The notes: a model not told the origin generated them from the sequence alone. Numbered from the stretch's first letter, positions 32,470 to 44,956 are shown. The stretch: 64,000 bases of DNA from Galaxea fascicularis (GCA_948470475.1 OX419343.1:7360241-7424240); one strand, 5' to 3'. Numbers and translations: made by a program.

Positions 32470-33871
32470 TTTTCGAGTGGCAAATGAATGTTGTGGATGA
32501 TTTCCGCACAGCCTAATATATAAAACTATACATGTATTTTGCGGTGGGTCTATTTTACAGGTCACATTCCACAGGTCAAAGTACAGGCCGCCGCGCTACA
32601 GATGAATAAACAAGCCCAAAAGAGTCTCCTAGCCCTAATCACTATCCAAAATTTGTTGTAGATAGGTGTGAAACTGTTTGGCTTAGTTACCAATTGATAA
32701 AACAGTCACCTGTTCCTCTGACCTGTGGAATGTGACCTGTAAAATAGACCCGGCCTGTATTTTGTGACTGAAACTCGATTCGTTAAAGCATTGGGCGACC
32801 TGTGTGAGCGTGTGCCAGCGGAAAAGAACCGTGGGAACACAAACAATCTTAGTTTTCTGCTTTTCTGTGACAGACTTTTTAGCTTTTTCACTGGTATCCT
32901 ACTGGGCTCGCAATCACAACGTCTTGATAACACATGGCATTCACGGTTGTCGTTAAAATACACAAACTTAGCATAACGTGATCTGAATTCCTTTCTATAT
33001 TTTATTTTCACGGCTTCACGTTGATCATGTATAGATAACTGCATTGTCTTCTCAAATACCTCGCATTTTTCAAGTACATCAGACATTTGTGTTGATAAAA
33101 CTGATAACCTTAACACATTCATGTAGAACACGCGAAGGTTCAAGATTACACATAAAACTAACACACTACACAGACTTGATACAGCTGATAATCCACAATC
33201 TAAAGTATACAAAAGAAATGAAATACTGGTGACAATAGCCATAAAAGTAAACACGTTGCTTGCATCTTCGCTTCGATACGTTGGTTCTTCATCACCCAAA
33301 ATGGACGCTTTCCTGTTGCTGTTGTTACTACTGCTGTTCGTCTTTGTACCTCTAATCTCATCATCAACAGGTATCTTGTATTCCCCAGCACATAAACTGT
33401 TTGTGTCAAAGTTTCCACTCAAGTTCGTCAAGGAACATTTGTCATCGGTAGTCAAAGCCTTTGTGCACTTTTTGTACTCATTGATAGCTCATTCAGCTTT
33501 TTTGATCTCATAATATTTCTCACATTTGCTTCGAGTTCGCAGAACGACCAGTTTCGAAATGTACGCTCACCATCATCATTTTTTAGTGTGGGTCTACCGC
33601 TAACGGCTTGTGCGTTTGTAAGTGGTTTGAGCATATTGGATACGACACCGTTTGCCATAGCTATAGACATGTCAACTTTTTCCTTTGGAAATCCGTCGAG
33701 GAATCCACAGTTGCTTTGTGCCTTGCTTTTCAACAGACAAGACAAGGGTAAACAAAACGTAAACAGGTTTTTACCGGGTTTTACAGGTTCATCGTTAGCG
33801 CCTGCGCAAATACCCCGGAAATGAGGTTTTTGGAAAACAACGAAAAAAAAAAGAACGGACGACAGATTTAG
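32470..33871 (-). mobile_element. 1402-bp insertion in gypsy pol, copy A
   Basis: ACTCGGGC occurs at 32462-32469 and 33872-33879, exactly where the pol frame breaks and resumes, so it is the likely 8-bp target duplication. The tips (TTTTCGAG and CTAAATCT read inward) show no clear inverted repeats. It holds two overlapping minus ORFs and a family D MITE near its left end. Confidence 0.7.
32546..32751. mobile_element. MITE, family D, copy 2 (in the gypsy insertion, copy A)
   Basis: 206 bp. GGGTCTATTTTACAGGTCAC at the left and its complement at the right. Confidence 0.85.
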
Positions 33872-33886
33872 ACTCGGGCCTTCCAC
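32706..33886 (-). pseudogene. Cargo ORF pair with membrane segments, copy A
   Basis: Two minus frames overlap at 33452-33455. The first (to 33452) contains FLDGFPKEKVDMSIAMANGV, RTFRNWSFCELEANVRNIM and ends KSAQRL. The second (33455-32706) has a polar N-terminus, then two hydrophobic segments at about residues 68-88 and 93-113 ([38 protein letters not shown]), then a basic tail running into the MITE tip. A single frameshift near 33453 would make one protein, so this may be one broken gene. I do not recognise it. Its place between integrase and 3' LTR is where env-like genes sit, but the flanking duplication says it was inserted. Confidence 0.5.
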
Positions 33887-36800
33887 AGGAAGCCCGAGTA
33901 ACTAGGCGATGCACTGACAGAGGGTATTGGCGATGGTGCAAGTGGTGGTGTAGCTGAGCTGGGTGAAGATGGTAATACTGTCAAGGGAGTTTCATCTGCC
34001 ATAGATGGCACAGGGTCGTCAGGTGCTGAGGAAGGAATCAATGGGGCGGTTGTTGTAGTTGGAGAAGAAGAAAGCTGAGGCGTTGGTGTCATGGCTGTTA
34101 ATGAGTTGGGGGCTAGTTTGTCGGGCAGAGTTGGTTCAGGCCGCCTATCAGATGGACAGTTGCTCGTGTAGTGGGGGGAGGGAGCAAGCTGGACCTGTAT
34201 GCAGTTTCTTTTGATTTGTCGGTTGCCTGTGTCAATGAGGTAGGATCGAGGACCAGCAGGGCCAACTACTTTTCCTTTAATCCAGGTCTTAGTCGATGAA
34301 GTGGGTGGTGGCTTTGCATATACATAACTGCTAGGAGGAAGATCCGAGAGGGGGGCACTGGCACGTTTGTCATACGCGCGCTTTTGCTTCAGTTTACGAC
34401 TGACATGGTCGGCCACCACTGTATCTCGACAAGGACTGAAGGGCTCCAATGCAGATGCAGACTGAGGAGGATCACTGCGGGAGCGCACGGCCAAACAATC
34501 GCTGAGCAGGAGAAAAGGTGTGTCCTTCGGGCGTGGTGTTACGGACGGATAAGGGGGCTAGATCCACATCTTCTGCCGTGAGAAGAATGTGCTTAGCTGA
34601 TTTGACTGCCGCTTCAGCCTGTCCATTTGACTGCGACCAATAGGGAGATGTTGTAACATGCTTAAATCCACACTTCCTGGCAAATGTCCTAAATAAGTCA
34701 GAAGTGAACTGAGCACCATTGTCTGTTATGAGTGTGTGTGGAATCACGTGTCGGCCAAACTGGATGACAGCTGAAGACTGGATAGTTGGTAGTTGGTCAA
34801 TTTCATAGAAGTCGCTGTAATGATCAACCGTTACTAGATAAGCGAGGCACAAGCTGCCATGGTACAGTTGGTACTGGGCAAGGTTGGAGTGGCTCTCTAG
34901 GGTGTTGCTGCGCATGTTGAGCACAAGTGACACACGACTGGCACATATCTGTGATCTGACTGGAGAGGTCTGACCAGAACACTCAGTTGCGAGCATGGCG
35001 CAGCGTTAACTCGTGGCCCCGATGAGCTGCGTGAAGTTTATGTAAGAGACTAGTGCGAAGAGAAGAGGGGATGACAACGCGATCCTGCTTGAAAAGCAAG
35101 CCCTCCTGAAAGGTGAGTTCATGACGCAGAGACCAATATGGCCGAGCCAGTTCTGGAACAGCGGCTTTGTCACTAGGCCATCCTGTGCTAACTAGAGAGC
35201 GAATAATGACCTGTTCCGGGTCAGTAGCGACTGCAGTTCTGATGTGATGCAGTGATGAAGAGTGGCGTCTTGGAAACCAGAGAGGTCAGGAGCGTTGCAT
35301 TCAAACTCGACTCGGTAGACTATATCCTCATGAACTTTCTTGTGCGAAGTGGTAGGTAAAGGAGTCCGAGAAAGGGTGTCTGCGAGGTGGAGTAAAGAGC
35401 CCTTGCGATATTTAACATGGGAGGAGTAACGCTGCAGTGTGAGCATCAGGCTCTGTAGACGGCGTGGAGCTGAGGCCAGGGGACGTTTGAAAATAGTCTC
35501 CAGTGGTTGATGATCGCTGTGGACAGTCACAGCTGATTTCCCAAGGAGGAGCTGATCAAATGTTTGAAATGCGTGGACAATGGCAAGAGTTTCTTTCTCA
35601 ATCTGAGCATAGCGCTGCTCAGTTGGCGAGAGGGAGCTGCAGCTGTAGGCTACTGGTTGCCACTGAATGCTACCAGAGTCAGTGTCTGTAGCAGGTTGAA
35701 GCAGCGCAGCACCCAAGCCATATTCAGAAGCATCCACCTGGAGTACGAGAGGAGCATTCACATCGAAATAGCGAAGACAAGGTGCCTTGGAAACTAGTTC
35801 TTTAGCCTGTGCAAAAGCTTTGCTGTGTTGCTCAGACCACAGGAATTCTTCTTTAAGATGTGTGAGATTACGGAGAGGACGGACCACTTCGCTGAATTGG
35901 GGCAAAACTTGAATAGGTAGGTAATTGTTCCTAGGAAACGGCGTGTTGCTGCCTTGTCGGAAGGTTGAGGCATGTTAAGGAGTGCAGAAACTATCTCGCT
36001 GCTGGGTTTGAGACCGTCAGAGGTGAAGATGTGACCCATGAACGGTGCAGTGGACGTTTTGAACTTAATCTTGTCTGAGTTGAGTTTAAGGTTGTGCTGA
36101 GACAGGCGATTCAACAGATTAATGACAGAGTGTCATGGTCCCTGGTAGCATCTGCTAGAGATTCACCCCTACTAATGTCATCAGCAATGTTCACAACACC
36201 GTCTAGATCACAGAGGACATCATGGAGGCGTCGTTGAAATTCCTCAGGGACTGAGCTAACACTAAACGGAAGCCGAGTGCAACGATAGCGTCCCCACGGG
36301 GTATGCATGGTAGTCAGCAAGGACTATTCGTGTGTTAACTCAATTGTTTGGAAGACATCCTTGATGTCAAACACTGAGAAAATCTTCGCTCGGTTAAATT
36401 GGTAAATGTTTTCCTCAAGAGTTGGTATGGGGTAAACAGGTCGGATTATGGCCTTGTTTATGGTTTGAGATGGATCCAAGCAGATACGCACTTTAGCTGA
36501 TTTAGTAGCAGAGGCAGAGCGCTCGCGAACAACCATGTTGGATATCCAAGGGGTGGGTTCGTTTACGCGAACCAACTGACCAGTGTTGATTAGCTTATCC
36601 AATGCCTCCTTGATAATGGGCAATTTGGGCGCAGCATAACGGTGCGGAACTGCTTGTATAGGCAGTAGGGTTTACCAAGTTTGCCTAGGCCCTCAAACAG
36701 CTCTGGATAACTGCATTTGATTAAATCTAAGGATAACTCACCAGAGGGTGGAGGCGATGGTTGGGTAGCCTCAAGTTGATTAACAGTGTCCACATCGTAA

Positions 36801-36985
36801 TTAATGATTCCCAAGCGGGTGCTGTCAGCCAGGCCTAAGAGAGGAGCATAATAGCGTTGTGAAGTGATGATTTGGACAACCAGCTCATGTGTTTCTCCAC
36901 GACGAGTACACTGCAGTGTAGTTTGTCCTGAAGTTGGGATAACTGCCTTTGAGTAGTCTAGGAGGCGAACAGGAGACGGGTCCAC
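33880..36985 (-). pseudogene. gypsy pol, copy A (protease end, RT, RNase H, integrase)
   Basis: Same order and the same breaks as copy B, offset by 6208 bases. RT palm GVVNIADDI near 36180, RNase H ASEYGLGAAL near 35720, integrase TLITDNGAQFTSDLF near 34720. The RNase H here keeps AS-E-Y-G where copy B has a Cys. Confidence 0.9.
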
Positions 36986-38024
36986 TTATAGTGGGGAGAG
37001 CTTGTCGAGGTCTGTGATGTGTATAGTGTTACAAGAACAACCGGAAGCAACCTGGAATCTGAGCCGCTTAGGGCATGATGAGGAGGCGGGAGGACGAAGG
37101 TCGAAGTCGACGAAGATTCCCTTGGGTGCAGAGGAGACTTGGCAGACATCATGTGTGATGTGGTAAGTAGGCTGAGAGTCGGTTGGAAAATCCGGAACTG
37201 CACTAGAGACCACCCACGCTTTCCACAAGCATGACAGGTGGCATTTGATGCTGGACAGTCACGGCGATTGGCATGTGAGGCAAGCCCGCACCAACTACAA
37301 GGGTTATAGTAAGTATTTCCACCCACATTGCTGGTTGGTGTTGAATGTCGTGAGGGACGGGAAGGCCATTTTGATTTGTTTCCAGTGGGAGTGATTTTGT
37401 GTGGAGCTTCGTCCAGGTGTTGCTGGGTGATGGCAGAGCCAGTCTGAACGCTGGCCTCGAAATCACGTGCCTTGGATATGACTTGAGAAAAGGTTAGAGA
37501 AGTTAGGTCTTCACGAGAGATAATGTCACTACGAAAACGGCGAAAAGAATCATTCAAACCAATGACAAAAATGCCTCACTGCAATCTATCATCTGCCGCC
37601 GATGGGAAATTACATTTGTGGTATTCCAAACGAACGAGAGTGTGCCATGCTTGGATGGACATACCTTGCTCCTCCTCAGCATGCGGAGGAAATTGTGTGC
37701 ACTTTGCATTATCGGTTCGCCGCCGAGATAGTGTTGAGAGAGCTTGGCGAGCCACTGAGCAGGGTTTTGTTTTTCCTCAACCGGTATTTGCGAGTCGATG
37801 GTAGTAGTGAGAACGTCCCATTCTGCTTGAGGGAAAGCGCGACGGAGAGCAGCCATTGCCTTGGGACGTTTAGTTGTTATCCAGTAGTCCTCGAGGTCAA
37901 GAGGTTTGGCGGGGTTTATGTAGTCTTCCATAATACAAAAATCTCTGAAGTTTGCCACAAAGAAGTTAAAAGCCCGGCGACGATCCGACGAACTGGCATC
38001 GAAAATAGGTCGATCCTTGCCCAT
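36986..38024 (-). pseudogene. gypsy gag, copy A
   Basis: Counterpart of the copy B gag with the same TGA. In addition, an indel near 37680 shifts the frame after NFLRML, and a 37-bp deletion near 37211 removes most of the second zinc knuckle (CHACGKRG then shifted). The protease motif has the same Asp to Ala change. Confidence 0.85.
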
Positions 38025-38226
38025 GATTCAAAAGCAGAGAAAGTTCCAACAAAGGTCAAGAGCTGAGGTCGAGAGAGACACGAACGCCCAGAGTAGCACG
38101 GCGGGAAAGTAAGAACCCCGTGAATTTGTAGCGATGCGATGATGGCGAGAGTAGAAAATCCTGTCTCTGAGAAGTGACCAGGTTCCAAAAGAGATGAAGG
38201 TGTGAGTTACAGACTTCCTGACACCA

Positions 38227-38358
38227 TGTAATAAGGCAACAGCGGTCAACGATTCAACTAGGATTTATCATGACAACATGGCCGACTTACAAGCTCGAAC
38301 AACCTTATACAAGAAATCATGGGTATAATCATTCTACAGTAAAGCATGATGGGTAACA
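38227..38358 (-). repeat. Gypsy LTR 2 (shared, middle)
   Basis: 132 bp, bounded by TG and CA. It serves as 5' LTR of copy A and 3' LTR of copy B. One or two differences from LTR 1, about five from LTR 3. Confidence 0.9.
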
Positions 38359-38578
38359 CGCCTTCTTCTTCAAACAAAACCATAGAACTTGGAATATGTC
38401 AATAACACTGAAAAATAGCAAGTAAAACGAACACGCAGCTATAATGTCTGTAATCCCATTTTGCGGTATTGTCACTACTGCCAGAAGTCAATATGTATGG
38501 TCCACACTGGTCTACAGCAATGGATTGTCTGCACCTGTGACAAGAAATTTGCGAAACACAGTGGTTAACGTTGTGGGG

Positions 38579-38677
38579 TTAGTCTGAATATCGAGCAGGA
38601 CGTCGAATGACTCGCCCACTACGAGTTACAGTTTGAGGTTTAGGCAAACTAGAGGCCGTATTGTCCTTCACTCGGGC
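38579..38677 (-). pseudogene. gypsy pol C-terminal end, copy B, separated by insertion
   Basis: Identical to 32371-32469. Same interrupted structure. Confidence 0.75.
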
Positions 38678-40079
38678 TTTTCGAGTGGCAAATGAATGTT
38701 GTGGATGATTTCCGCACAGCCTAATATATAAAACTATACATGTATTTTGCGGTGGGTCTATTTTACAGGTCACATTCCACAGGTCAAAGTACAGGCCGCC
38801 GCGCTACAGATGAATAAACAAGCCCAAAAGAGTCTCCTAGCCCTAATCACTATCCAAAATTTGTTGTAGATAGGTGTGAAACTGTTTGGCTTAGTTACCA
38901 ATCGATAAAACAGTCACCTGTTCCTCTGACCTGTGGAATGTGACCTGTAAAATAGACCCGGCCTGTATTTTGTGACTGAAACTCGATTCGTTAAAGCATT
39001 GGGCGACCTGTGTGAGCGTGTGCCAGCGGAAAAGGACCGTGGGAACACAAACAATCTTAGTTTTCTGCTTTTCTGTGACAGACTTTTTAGCTTTTTCACT
39101 GGTATGCTACTGGGCTCGCAATCACAACGTCTTGATGGCACATGGCATTCACGGTTGTCGTTAAAATACACAAACTTAGCATAACGTGATCTGAATTCCT
39201 TTCTATATTTTATTTTCACGGCTTCACGTTGAACATGTATAGATAACTGCATTGCCTTCTCAAATACCTCGCATTTTTCAAGTACATCAGACATTTGTGT
39301 TGATAAAACTGATAACCTTAACACATTCATGTAGAACACGCGAAGGTTCAAGATTACACATAAAACTAACACACTACACAGACTTGATACAGCTGATAAT
39401 CCACAATCTAAAGTATACAAAAGAAATGAAATACTGGTGACAATAGCCATAAAAGTAAACACGTTGCTTGTATCTTCGCTTCGATGCGTTGGTTCTTCAT
39501 CACCCAAAATAGACGCTTTCCTGTTGCTGTTGTTACTTCTGCTGTTCGTCTTTGTTCCTCTAATCTCATCATCAACAGGTATCTTGTATTCGCCAGCACA
39601 TAAACTGTTTGTGTCAAAGTTTCCACTCAAGTTCGTCAAGGAACATTTGTCATCGGTAGTCAAAGCCTTTGTGCACTTTTTGTACTCATTGATAGCTCAT
39701 TCAGCTTTTTTGATCTCATAATATTTCTCACATTTGCTTCGAGTTCGCAGAACGACCAGTTTCGAAATGTACGCTCACCATCATCATTTTTTAGTGTGGG
39801 TCTACCGCTAACGGCTTGTGCGTTTGTAAGTGGTTTGAGCATATTGGATACGACACCGTTTGCCATAGCTATAGACATGTCAACTTTTTCCTTTGGAAAT
39901 CCGTCGAGGAATCCACAGTTGCTTTGTGCCTTGCTTTTCAACAGACAAGACAAGGGTAAACAAAACGTAAAATGGTTTTTACCGGGTTTTACAGGTTCAT
40001 CGTTAGCGCCTGCGCAAATACCCCGGAAATGAGGTTTTTGGAAAACAACAAAAAAAAAAAGAACGGACGACAGATGTAG
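38678..40079 (-). mobile_element. 1402-bp insertion in gypsy pol, copy B
   Basis: Same insertion with the same ACTCGGGC flanks (38670-38677 and 40080-40087). A few substitutions relative to copy A. Confidence 0.7.
38754..38959. mobile_element. MITE, family D, copy 3 (in the gypsy insertion, copy B)
   Basis: Same as copy 2 with about one substitution. Confidence 0.85.
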
Positions 40080-40094
40080 ACTCGGGCCTTCCAC
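38914..40094 (-). pseudogene. Cargo ORF pair with membrane segments, copy B
   Basis: Same two frames as copy A with the same shift, differing at about a dozen residues. Both frames stay open in both copies. Confidence 0.5.
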
Positions 40095-43000
40095 AGGAAG
40101 CCCGAGTAACTAGGCGATGAACTGACAGAGGGTATTGGCGGTGGTGCGAGTGGTGGTGTAGCTGAGCTGGGTGAAGATGGTAATACTGTCAAGGGAGTTT
40201 CATCTGCCATAGATGGCACAGGGTCGTCAGGTGCTGAGGAAGGAATCAATGGGGCGGTTGTTGTAGTTGGAGAAGAAGAAAGCTGAGGCGTTGGTGTCAT
40301 GGCTGTTAATGAGTTGGGGGCTAGTTTGTCGGGCAGAGTTGGTTCAGGCCGCCTATAAGATGGACAGTTGCTCGTGTAGTGGGGGGAGGGAGCAAGCTGG
40401 ACCTGTATGCAGTTTCTTTTGATTTGTCGGTTGCCTGTGTCAATGAGGTAGGATCGAGGACTAGCAGGGCCAACTACTTTTCCTTTAATCCAGGTCTTAG
40501 TCGATGAAGTGGGTGGTGGCTTTGCATATACATAACTGCTAGGAGGAAGATCCGAGAGGGGGGCACTGGCACGTTTGTCATATGCGCGCTTTTGCTTCAG
40601 TTTACGACTGACATGGTCGGCCACCACTGTATCTCGACCAGGACTGAAGGGCTCCAATGCAGATGCAGACTGAGGAGGATCACTGCGGGAGCGCACGGCC
40701 AAACAATCGCTGAGCAGGAGAAAAGGTGTGTCCTTCGGGCGTGGTGTTACGGACGGATAAGGGGGCTAGATCCACATCTTCTGCCGTGAGAAGAATGTGC
40801 TTAGCTGATTTGACTGCCGCTTCAGCCTGTCCATTTGACTGCGACCAATAGGGAGATGTTGTGACATGCTTAAATCCACACTTCCTGGCAAATGTCCTAA
40901 ATAAGTCAGAAGTGAACTGAGCACCATTGTCTGTTATCAGTGTGTGTGGAATCCCGTGTCGGCCAAACTGGATGACAGCTGAAGACTGGATAGTTGGTAG
41001 TTGGTCAATTTCATAGAAGTCACTGTAATGATCAACCGTTCCTAGATAAGCGCGGCACAAGCTGCCATGGTACAGTTGGTACTGGGCAAGGTTGGAGTGG
41101 CTCTCTAGGGTGTTGCTGCGCATGTTGAGCACAAGTGACACACGACTGGCACATATCTGTGATCTGACTGGAGAGGTCTGGCCAGAACACTCAGTTGCGA
41201 GCATGGCGCAGCGTAAACTCGTGGCCCCGATGAGCTGCGTGGAGTTTATGTAAGAGACTAGTGCGAAGAGAAGAGGGGATGACAACGCGATCCTGCTTGA
41301 AAAGCAAGCCCTCGTGAAAGGTGAGTTCATGACGCAGAGACCAATATGGCCGAGCCAGTTCTGGAACAGCGGCTTTGTCACTAGGCCATCCTGTGCTAAC
41401 TAGAGAGCGAATAATGACCTGTTCCGGGTCAGTAGCGACTGCAGTTCTGATGTGATGCAGTGATGAAGAGTGGCGTCTTGGAAACCAGAGAGGTCAGGAG
41501 TGTTGCATTCAAACTCGACTCGGTAGACTATATCCTCATGAACTTTCTTGTGCGAAGTGGTAGGTAATGGAGCCCGAGAAAGGGTGTCTGCGAGGTGGAG
41601 TAAAGAGCCCTTGCGATATTTAACATGGGAGGAGTAACGCTGCAGTGTGAGCATCATGCTCTGTAGACGGCGTGGAGCTGAGGCCAGGGGATGTTTGAAA
41701 ATAGTCTCCAGTGGTTGATGATCGCTGTGGACAGTCACAGCTGATTTCCCAAGGAGGAGCTGATCACATTTTTGAAATGCGTGGACAATGGCAAGAGTTT
41801 CTTTCTCAATCTGAGCATAGCGCTGCTCAGTTGGCGAGAGGGAGCTGGAGCTGTAGGCTACTGGTTGCCACTGAATGCTACCAGAGTCAGTGTCTGTAGC
41901 AGGTTGAAGCAGCGCAGCACCCAAGCAATATTCAGAAGCATCCACCTGGAGTACGAGAGGAGCATTCACATCGAAATAGCGAAGACAAGGTGCCTTGGAA
42001 ACTAGTTCTTTAGCCTGTGCAAAAGCTTTGCTGTGTTGCTCAGACCACAGGAATTCTTCTTTAAGATGTGTGAGATCACGGAGAGGACGGACCACTTCGC
42101 TGAATATGGGCAAAACTTGGATAGGTAGGTAATTGTTCCTAGGAAACGGCGTGTTGCTGCCTTGTCGGAAGGTTGAGGCATGTTAAGGAGTGCAGAAACT
42201 ATCTCGCTGCTGGGTTTGAGACCGTCAGAGGTGAGGATGTGACCCATGAACGGTGCAGTGGACGTTTTGAACTTAATCTTGTCTGAGTTGAGTTTAAGGT
42301 TGTGCTGAGACAGGCGATTCAACAGATTAATGACAGAGTGTCATGGTCCCTGGTAGCATCTGCTAGAGATTCACCCCTACTAATGTCATCAGCAATGTTC
42401 ACAACACCGTCTATATCACAGAGGACATCATGGAGGCGTCGTTGAAATTCCTCAGGGACTGAGCTAACACTAAACGGAAGCCGAGTGCAACGATAGCGTC
42501 CCCACGGGGTATGCATGGTAGTCAGCAAGGACTATTCGTGTGTTAACTCAATTGTTTGGAAGACATCCTTGATGTCAAACACTGAGAAAATCTTCGCTCG
42601 GTTAAATCGGTAAATGTTTTCCTCAAGAGTTGGTATGGGGTAAACAGGTCGGATTATGGACTTTTTTATGGTTTGAGATGGATCCAAGCAGATACGCACT
42701 TTAGCTGATTTAGTAGCAGAGGCAGGGCGCTCGCAAACAACCATGTTGGATATCCAAGGGGTGGGTTCGTTTACGCGAACCAACTGACCAGTGTTGATTA
42801 GCTTATCCAATGCCTCCTTGATAATAGGCAATTTGGGCGCAGCATAACGGTGCGGAACTGCTTGTATAGGCAGTAGGGTTTACCAAGTTTGCCTAGGCCC
42901 TCAAACAGCTCTGGATAACTGCATTTGATTAAATCTAAGGATAACTCACCAGAGGGTGGAGGCGATGGTTGGGTAGACTCAAGTTGATTAACAGTGTCCA

Positions 43001-43193
43001 CATCGTAATTAATGATTCCCAAACGGGTGCTGTCAGCCAGGCCTAAGAGAAGAGCATAATAGCGTTGTGAAGTGATGATTTGGACAACCAGCTCATGTGT
43101 TTCTCCACGACGAGTACACTGCAGTGTAGTTTGTCCTGAAGTTGGGATAACTGCCTTTGAGTAGTCTAGGAGGCGAACAGGAGACGGGTCCAC
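40079..43193 (-). pseudogene. gypsy pol, copy B (protease end, RT, RNase H, integrase)
   Basis: In order on the minus strand: post-protease linker (42798-43193), RT (ICLDPSQT, VYPIPTLEENIYRF, FDIKDVFQTIELT, then HTPWGRYRCTRLPF and the catalytic GVVNIADDI at about 42390), connection (GHILTSDGLKPSSEIV), RNase H (LVLQVDASEYCLGAAL, TLAIVHAF, VTVHSDHQPLETIF), integrase (GTVDHYSDFYEID, TLITDNGAQFTSDLF, NGQAEAAVKSAKH) and a Pro/Ser-rich C-terminus. Stops or shifts occur near 42530, 42320, 42115 and 41395. IADD is a normal variant in this gypsy group. Not functional as it stands. Confidence 0.9.
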
Positions 43194-44270
43194 TTATAGT
43201 GGGGAGAGCTTGTCGAGGTCTGTGATGTGTATAGTGTTACAAGAACAACCGGAAGCAACCTGGAATCTGAGCCGCTCAGGGCATGATGAGGAGGCGGGAG
43301 GACGAAGGTCGAAGTCGACGAAGATTCCCTTGGGTGCAGAGGAGACTTGGCAGACATCATGTGTGATGTGGTAAGTAGGCTGAGAGTCAGTTGGAAAATC
43401 CGGAACTGCACTAGAGACCACCCTCGCTGAAGAAGCTCTGCAGACTTGTTGCCAGTGTCCACGCTTTCCACAAGCATGACAGGTGGCATTTGATGCTGGA
43501 CAGTCACGGCGATTGGCATGTGAGGCAAGCCCGCACCAACTACAAGGGTTATAGTAAGTATTTCCACCCACATTGCTGGTTGGTGTTGAATGTCGTGAGG
43601 GACGGGAAGGCCATTTTGATTTGTTTCCAGTGGGAGTGATTTTGTGTGCAGCTTCGTCCAGGTGTTGCTGGGTGATGGCAGAGCCAGTCTGAACGCTGGC
43701 CTCGAAATCACGTGCCTTGGATATGACTTGAGAAAAGGTTAGAGAAGTTAGGTCTTTACGAGAGATAATGTCACTACGAAAACGGCGAAAAGAATCATTC
43801 AAACCAATGACAAAAATGCCTCACTGCAATCTATCATCTGCCGCCGATGAGAAATTACATTTGTGGTATTCCAAACGAACGAGAGTGTGCCATGCTTGGA
43901 TGGACATACCTTGCTCCTGTTTCAGCATGCGGAGGAAATTGTGTGCACTTTGCATTATCGGTTCGCCGCCGAGATAGTGTTGAGAGAGCTTGGCGAGCCA
44001 CTGAGCAGGGTTTTGTTTTTCCTCAACCGGTATTTGCGAGTCGATGGTAGTAGTGAGAACGTCCCATTCTGCTTGAGGGAAAGCGCGACGGAGAGCAGCC
44101 ATTGCCTTGGGACGTTTAGTTGTTATCCAGTAGTCCTCGAGGTCAAGAGGTTTGACGGGGTTTATGTAGTCTTCCATAATACAAAAATCTTTGAAGTTTG
44201 CCACAAAGAAGTTAAAAGCCCGGCGACGATCCGACGAACTGGCATCGAAAATAGGTCGATCCTTGCCCAT
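43194..44270 (-). pseudogene. gypsy gag, copy B
   Basis: Starts MGKDRPIFDASSSD at 44270, 195 bases inside LTR 3. One in-frame TGA near 43820 splits it, then the frame continues (GLNDSFRRFRSD). Two zinc knuckles follow: CSWCGLASHANRRDC (spacing slightly off) and the canonical CHACGKRGHWQQVC. The end holds the protease motif region with VASGCSCNTIHITDL. The frame stops at 43195. Gag coats the RNA in particles; this copy cannot make a full chain without reading through. Confidence 0.85.
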
Positions 44271-44465
44271 GATTCAAAAGCAGAGAAAGTTCCAACAAAG
44301 GCTGAGGTCGAGAGAGACACGAACGCCCAGAGTAGCACGGCGGGAAAGTAAGAACCCCGTGGATTTGTAGCGATGCGATGATGGCGAGAGTAGAAAATCC
44401 TGTCTCTGAGAAGTGACCAGGTTCCAAAAGAGATGAAGGTGTGAGTTACAGACTTCCTGACACCA

Positions 44466-44597
44466 TGTAATAAGGCAACAGCGGTCAACGATTCAACTAG
44501 GATTTATCATGACAACATGGCCGACTTACAAGCTGGAACAACCTTATACAAGGAACCATGGGTATAATCATTATACAGTAAAGCATGATGGGTAACA
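44466..44597 (-). repeat. Gypsy LTR 3 (right, 5' LTR of copy B)
   Basis: 132 bp, TG to CA. Followed inward on the minus strand by a primer-binding-like TGGTGTCAGGAAGTC, resembling a tRNA-Leu 3' end complement. No matching 5-bp target duplication with the left flank of LTR 1 was found. Confidence 0.9.
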
Positions 44598-44956
44598 GAT
44601 GTCCTTGAAATATCCTTGCCAAGGGGATGTAAAACTGAAAGTTATTTTTAGTAATTTTTTGCAGAAGTCAAAGTGCTTGAACATAAGAGTACATGATTTG
44701 TGATGATTTATGATTTATTTCATAAATATCGTTCTCAGTAACTTGTTTATTATGTTTTAGATCAACGAGTTAAAACAGTAATGGTGATCAATTCTGTAGA
44801 TGAAGCCTAGCCGACATTTTAAGACAGCAAAAACAGAAATGGCCCAAATGGGTCAGGGAACTCAAAGGCTCCGATTTACAGTGCTTCAAGGGATGTTAAC
44901 TAGTAAATAGGGGAACTGTTTCCGGCCAGAGTTCTTAATGTATGCTCCTTTGACGG
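44598..44956. other. Possible LINE 5' region, nothing firm
   Basis: Between LTR 3 and the LINE frame. No start signal recognised. Confidence 0.3.

Larger units (their letters stand above)
32019..44597 (-). mobile_element. Tandem Ty3/gypsy array: LTR-internal-LTR-internal-LTR
   Basis: Two near-identical internal regions (32151-38226 and 38359-44465) share the middle LTR. Both have the same 1402-bp insertion, the same nested MITE, the same gag and pol stops and the same protease substitution. Differences are scattered substitutions plus small indels, including a 37-bp loss in copy A near 37211. The shared damage shows that the two did not insert separately; unequal recombination between LTRs of sister or homologous copies is the likely cause. 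Confidence 0.92.

Noticed and set aside
32706..33886. Retroviral-type env gene in the gypsy element
   Set aside because: Position fits, but exact 8-bp flanks and rejoining of the pol frame show an insertion; no signal peptide plus fusion/furin pattern seen.
44740..44785. Possible last host exon (ttttag followed by six codons and TAA)
   Set aside because: Too short to support; AG followed by a short frame is expected by chance.
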